Source of the DNA: Bacteroidales bacterium
Lineage (GTDB): Bacteria; Bacteroidota; Bacteroidia; Bacteroidales; VadinHA17
Assembly (NCBI GenBank): GCA_025455535.1
Contig: JALOMM010000122.1
Coordinates: 1 to 5,641 of the forward strand
Length of the DNA stretch: 5,641 nt
Reading direction: 5' to 3'
Positions 4,630 to 5,641 of this stretch are shown one piece after another (positions within the stretch are counted from its first letter, which is position 1; the number at the start of each line of letters is the position of its first letter). A model generated the notes under the pieces. It saw nothing but the letters and a program-made list of their open reading frames with translations. It did not search any database and was not told the DNA's origin. The translations under genes were made by a program, and so were the position numbers.

Positions 4630-5641
4630 TCAAATACCCTGGTTCTCTCTCCTTCTTATTTCTTTAACGGCATCAATCATAGCTTCATAACCTTCAACAG
4701 GAACATATCCGGGGATGGAATTACCCGACCCTAATCCATATCCGCGAGCCTTCCTTCTGTATTCAGTTCCTTTTTCAAGCACCTCCCTGTATACATCATC
4801 ACCGGACATGAGGCAAAGAGTATTTACATCTATTCCGCCGAAGAGACCGATCCTTTCGCTGTAGAGTTCAATCCACTTTTCAAACGGAGCTATCTGGTCC
4901 TCATTTGAATGTTTGGCATCGATACCCAGGTCAATTATATCATCCATGATATTGAAGATGCAGCCGCAACTGTGCAGAAGAAATTTTTTTCCGGAGGCGT
5001 GTACCATATCGATAATTCTGCTGTATTGCGGAAGGATATGCGTCCTTATCGTTTCAGGATCGAGCATTGTTGATGTTTTATAGCCAAGGTCATCTCCCAT
5101 CCTGAAGAAAACAAAGATATCGCTGTAGCTTTTTATCATCTCTGACCAGAGAGTTACGTATAGATCTCCGATTTTTCTGAACAGGTCTCTGAACAGTTCA
5201 GGATCAAGGAACTGCATCAGGCAGAGAGGTTCAAAGCCGACGAGGTCCTGGCTTGATTCGAATATTCCGTAGCCGCATCCGCCATATGCCTTCATACCTC
5301 GTGGCATGACAACCCTTATCGCATCAAGGTGAGGTTTATATGTTCTCCAGAATATTTCCGGGATCTCATCAAACGGAAAGTTATTAAAATCTTCCCTTGT
5401 TTGTATCGGTCCTGGCCTGCCCCCCATTATTGCACCATGATCAGGAAAGATATCGCAGATTGCGGCCTCGTAATCAAATGCGTCATAGGTCATGGTTTTC
5501 CAGAAGCCAGCGATATTCCTATGGTACTCCATGTAATCTTTAGGTTCTACTCCCTGTAATCCTATCTCTTTTCCAAGATACTCAGAGATAAAGGGAAGAT
5601 CGATGTGATGCTCATACAGCGGGAGCCGTCCTGGCCTCCCC
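4630..5641 (-). CDS. URO-D superfamily protein, methyltransferase-like branch (not HemE), 5' end missing
   Basis: The frame runs open to the right edge, giving 336 visible residues beginning GRPGRLPLYEHHIDLPF. Family members are about 350-370 long, so perhaps 15-30 residues are missing; the Met at 5532 is internal. The superfamily includes uroporphyrinogen decarboxylase and the MtaA/MtbA/CmuA methyltransferases, which move methyl groups between corrinoid proteins and coenzyme M or other acceptors. HemE's MRQAGR substrate motif is absent: the equivalent place reads EHHIDL. Landmarks are FRMGDDLGYKTSTMLDPE, then KKFLLHSCGC with the His-x-Cys pair of the zinc methyltransferases (His223, Cys225), KHSNEDQIAPF, LFGGIDVNTL, and near the end GLGSGNSIPGYVPVEGYEAM. 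The third Cys ligand expected near this last block is replaced by Asn/Ser, so catalysis by the MtaA mechanism is uncertain. Sampled lines are more AT-rich (about 43-45 % GC) than most of the neighbouring genes. It converges on ppa with a 40-base gap. The substrate is unknown; no corrinoid protein gene is in view. Confidence 0.85.
   Translation of the reverse strand, partial: GRPGRLPLYEHHIDLPFISEYLGKEIGLQGVEPKDYMEYHRNIAGFWKTMTYDAFDYEAAICDIFPDHGAIMGGRPGPIQTREDFNNFPFDEIPEIFWRTYKPHLDAIRVVMPRGMKAYGGCGYGIFESSQDLVGFEPLCLMQFLDPELFRDLFRKIGDLYVTLWSEMIKSYSDIFVFFRMGDDLGYKTSTMLDPETIRTHILPQYSRIIDMVHASGKKFLLHSCGCIFNIMDDIIDLGIDAKHSNEDQIAPFEKWIELYSERIGLFGGIDVNTLCLMSGDDVYREVLEKGTEYRRKARGYGLGSGNSIPGYVPVEGYEAMIDAVKEIRRRENQGI

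Noticed and set aside
5329..5559. Plus-strand small gene
   Set aside because: It is fully antisense to the conserved URO-D coding frame and has no recognisable features.
4630..5641. hemE (uroporphyrinogen decarboxylase of haem synthesis)
   Set aside because: The HemE substrate motif MRQAGR is absent although its position is within the window, and the HSCG and NSIPGYVP blocks point to the methyltransferase-like branch.

Overview
The window looks like an ordinary chromosomal segment of a member of the Bacteroidetes, probably an anaerobic or environmental lineage of the Bacteroidales type. The main evidence is the short primary sigma factor at the left edge (about 286 residues, no region 1.1, ending in KGYLG), which is the form typical of this phylum. 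Other support comes from the absence of Shine-Dalgarno sequences and from TAnnTTTG elements, the Bacteroidetes -7 promoter motif, directly in front of two start codons. By hand count of a few sample lines, the first four genes vary between about 43 and 68 % GC, while the last gene is nearer 43-45 %.

Layout, left to right: (1) the 3' part of the housekeeping sigma factor gene (rpoD/sigA), cut by the left edge; (2) a short spacer with a perfect 13+13 palindrome followed by a T-run (terminator) and then a TAATTTTG box; (3) a complete uvrB, the nucleotide excision repair damage-recognition subunit; (4) a 126-base spacer made almost wholly of repeats: a 7-bp-period G-rich array that is also a G-quadruplex candidate, a 6+6 palindrome, and three 8-bp repeats; (5) a lipoprotein with a NodB-type polysaccharide deacetylase domain; (6) a 76-base spacer filled by a second 7-bp-period array; (7) ppa, a family I inorganic pyrophosphatase of the subtype with an insertion before the Asp signature; (8) on the opposite strand and converging on ppa, a URO-D superfamily protein of the methyltransferase-like branch (not HemE), cut by the right edge.

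The genes do not form an obvious pathway. Transcription (sigma), DNA repair (UvrB), envelope glycan modification (deacetylase), phosphate metabolism (PPase) and a probable C1 or corrinoid-related protein sit side by side, with a repeat-rich spacer or a strand switch between most of them. I see no new multi-gene system. The material most worth a second look is in the spacers: two different heptanucleotide arrays flank the deacetylase gene and share a skeleton, a G-quadruplex motif begins in the uvrB stop codon, the palindromic terminator has a sequence that looks like a dispersed repeat, and two promoter boxes sit so close to ATG that the mRNAs would be nearly leaderless. In the proteins, the PPase has a substitution in its signature, and the URO-D protein has no cysteine where the third zinc ligand of the MtaA/MtbA type is expected.
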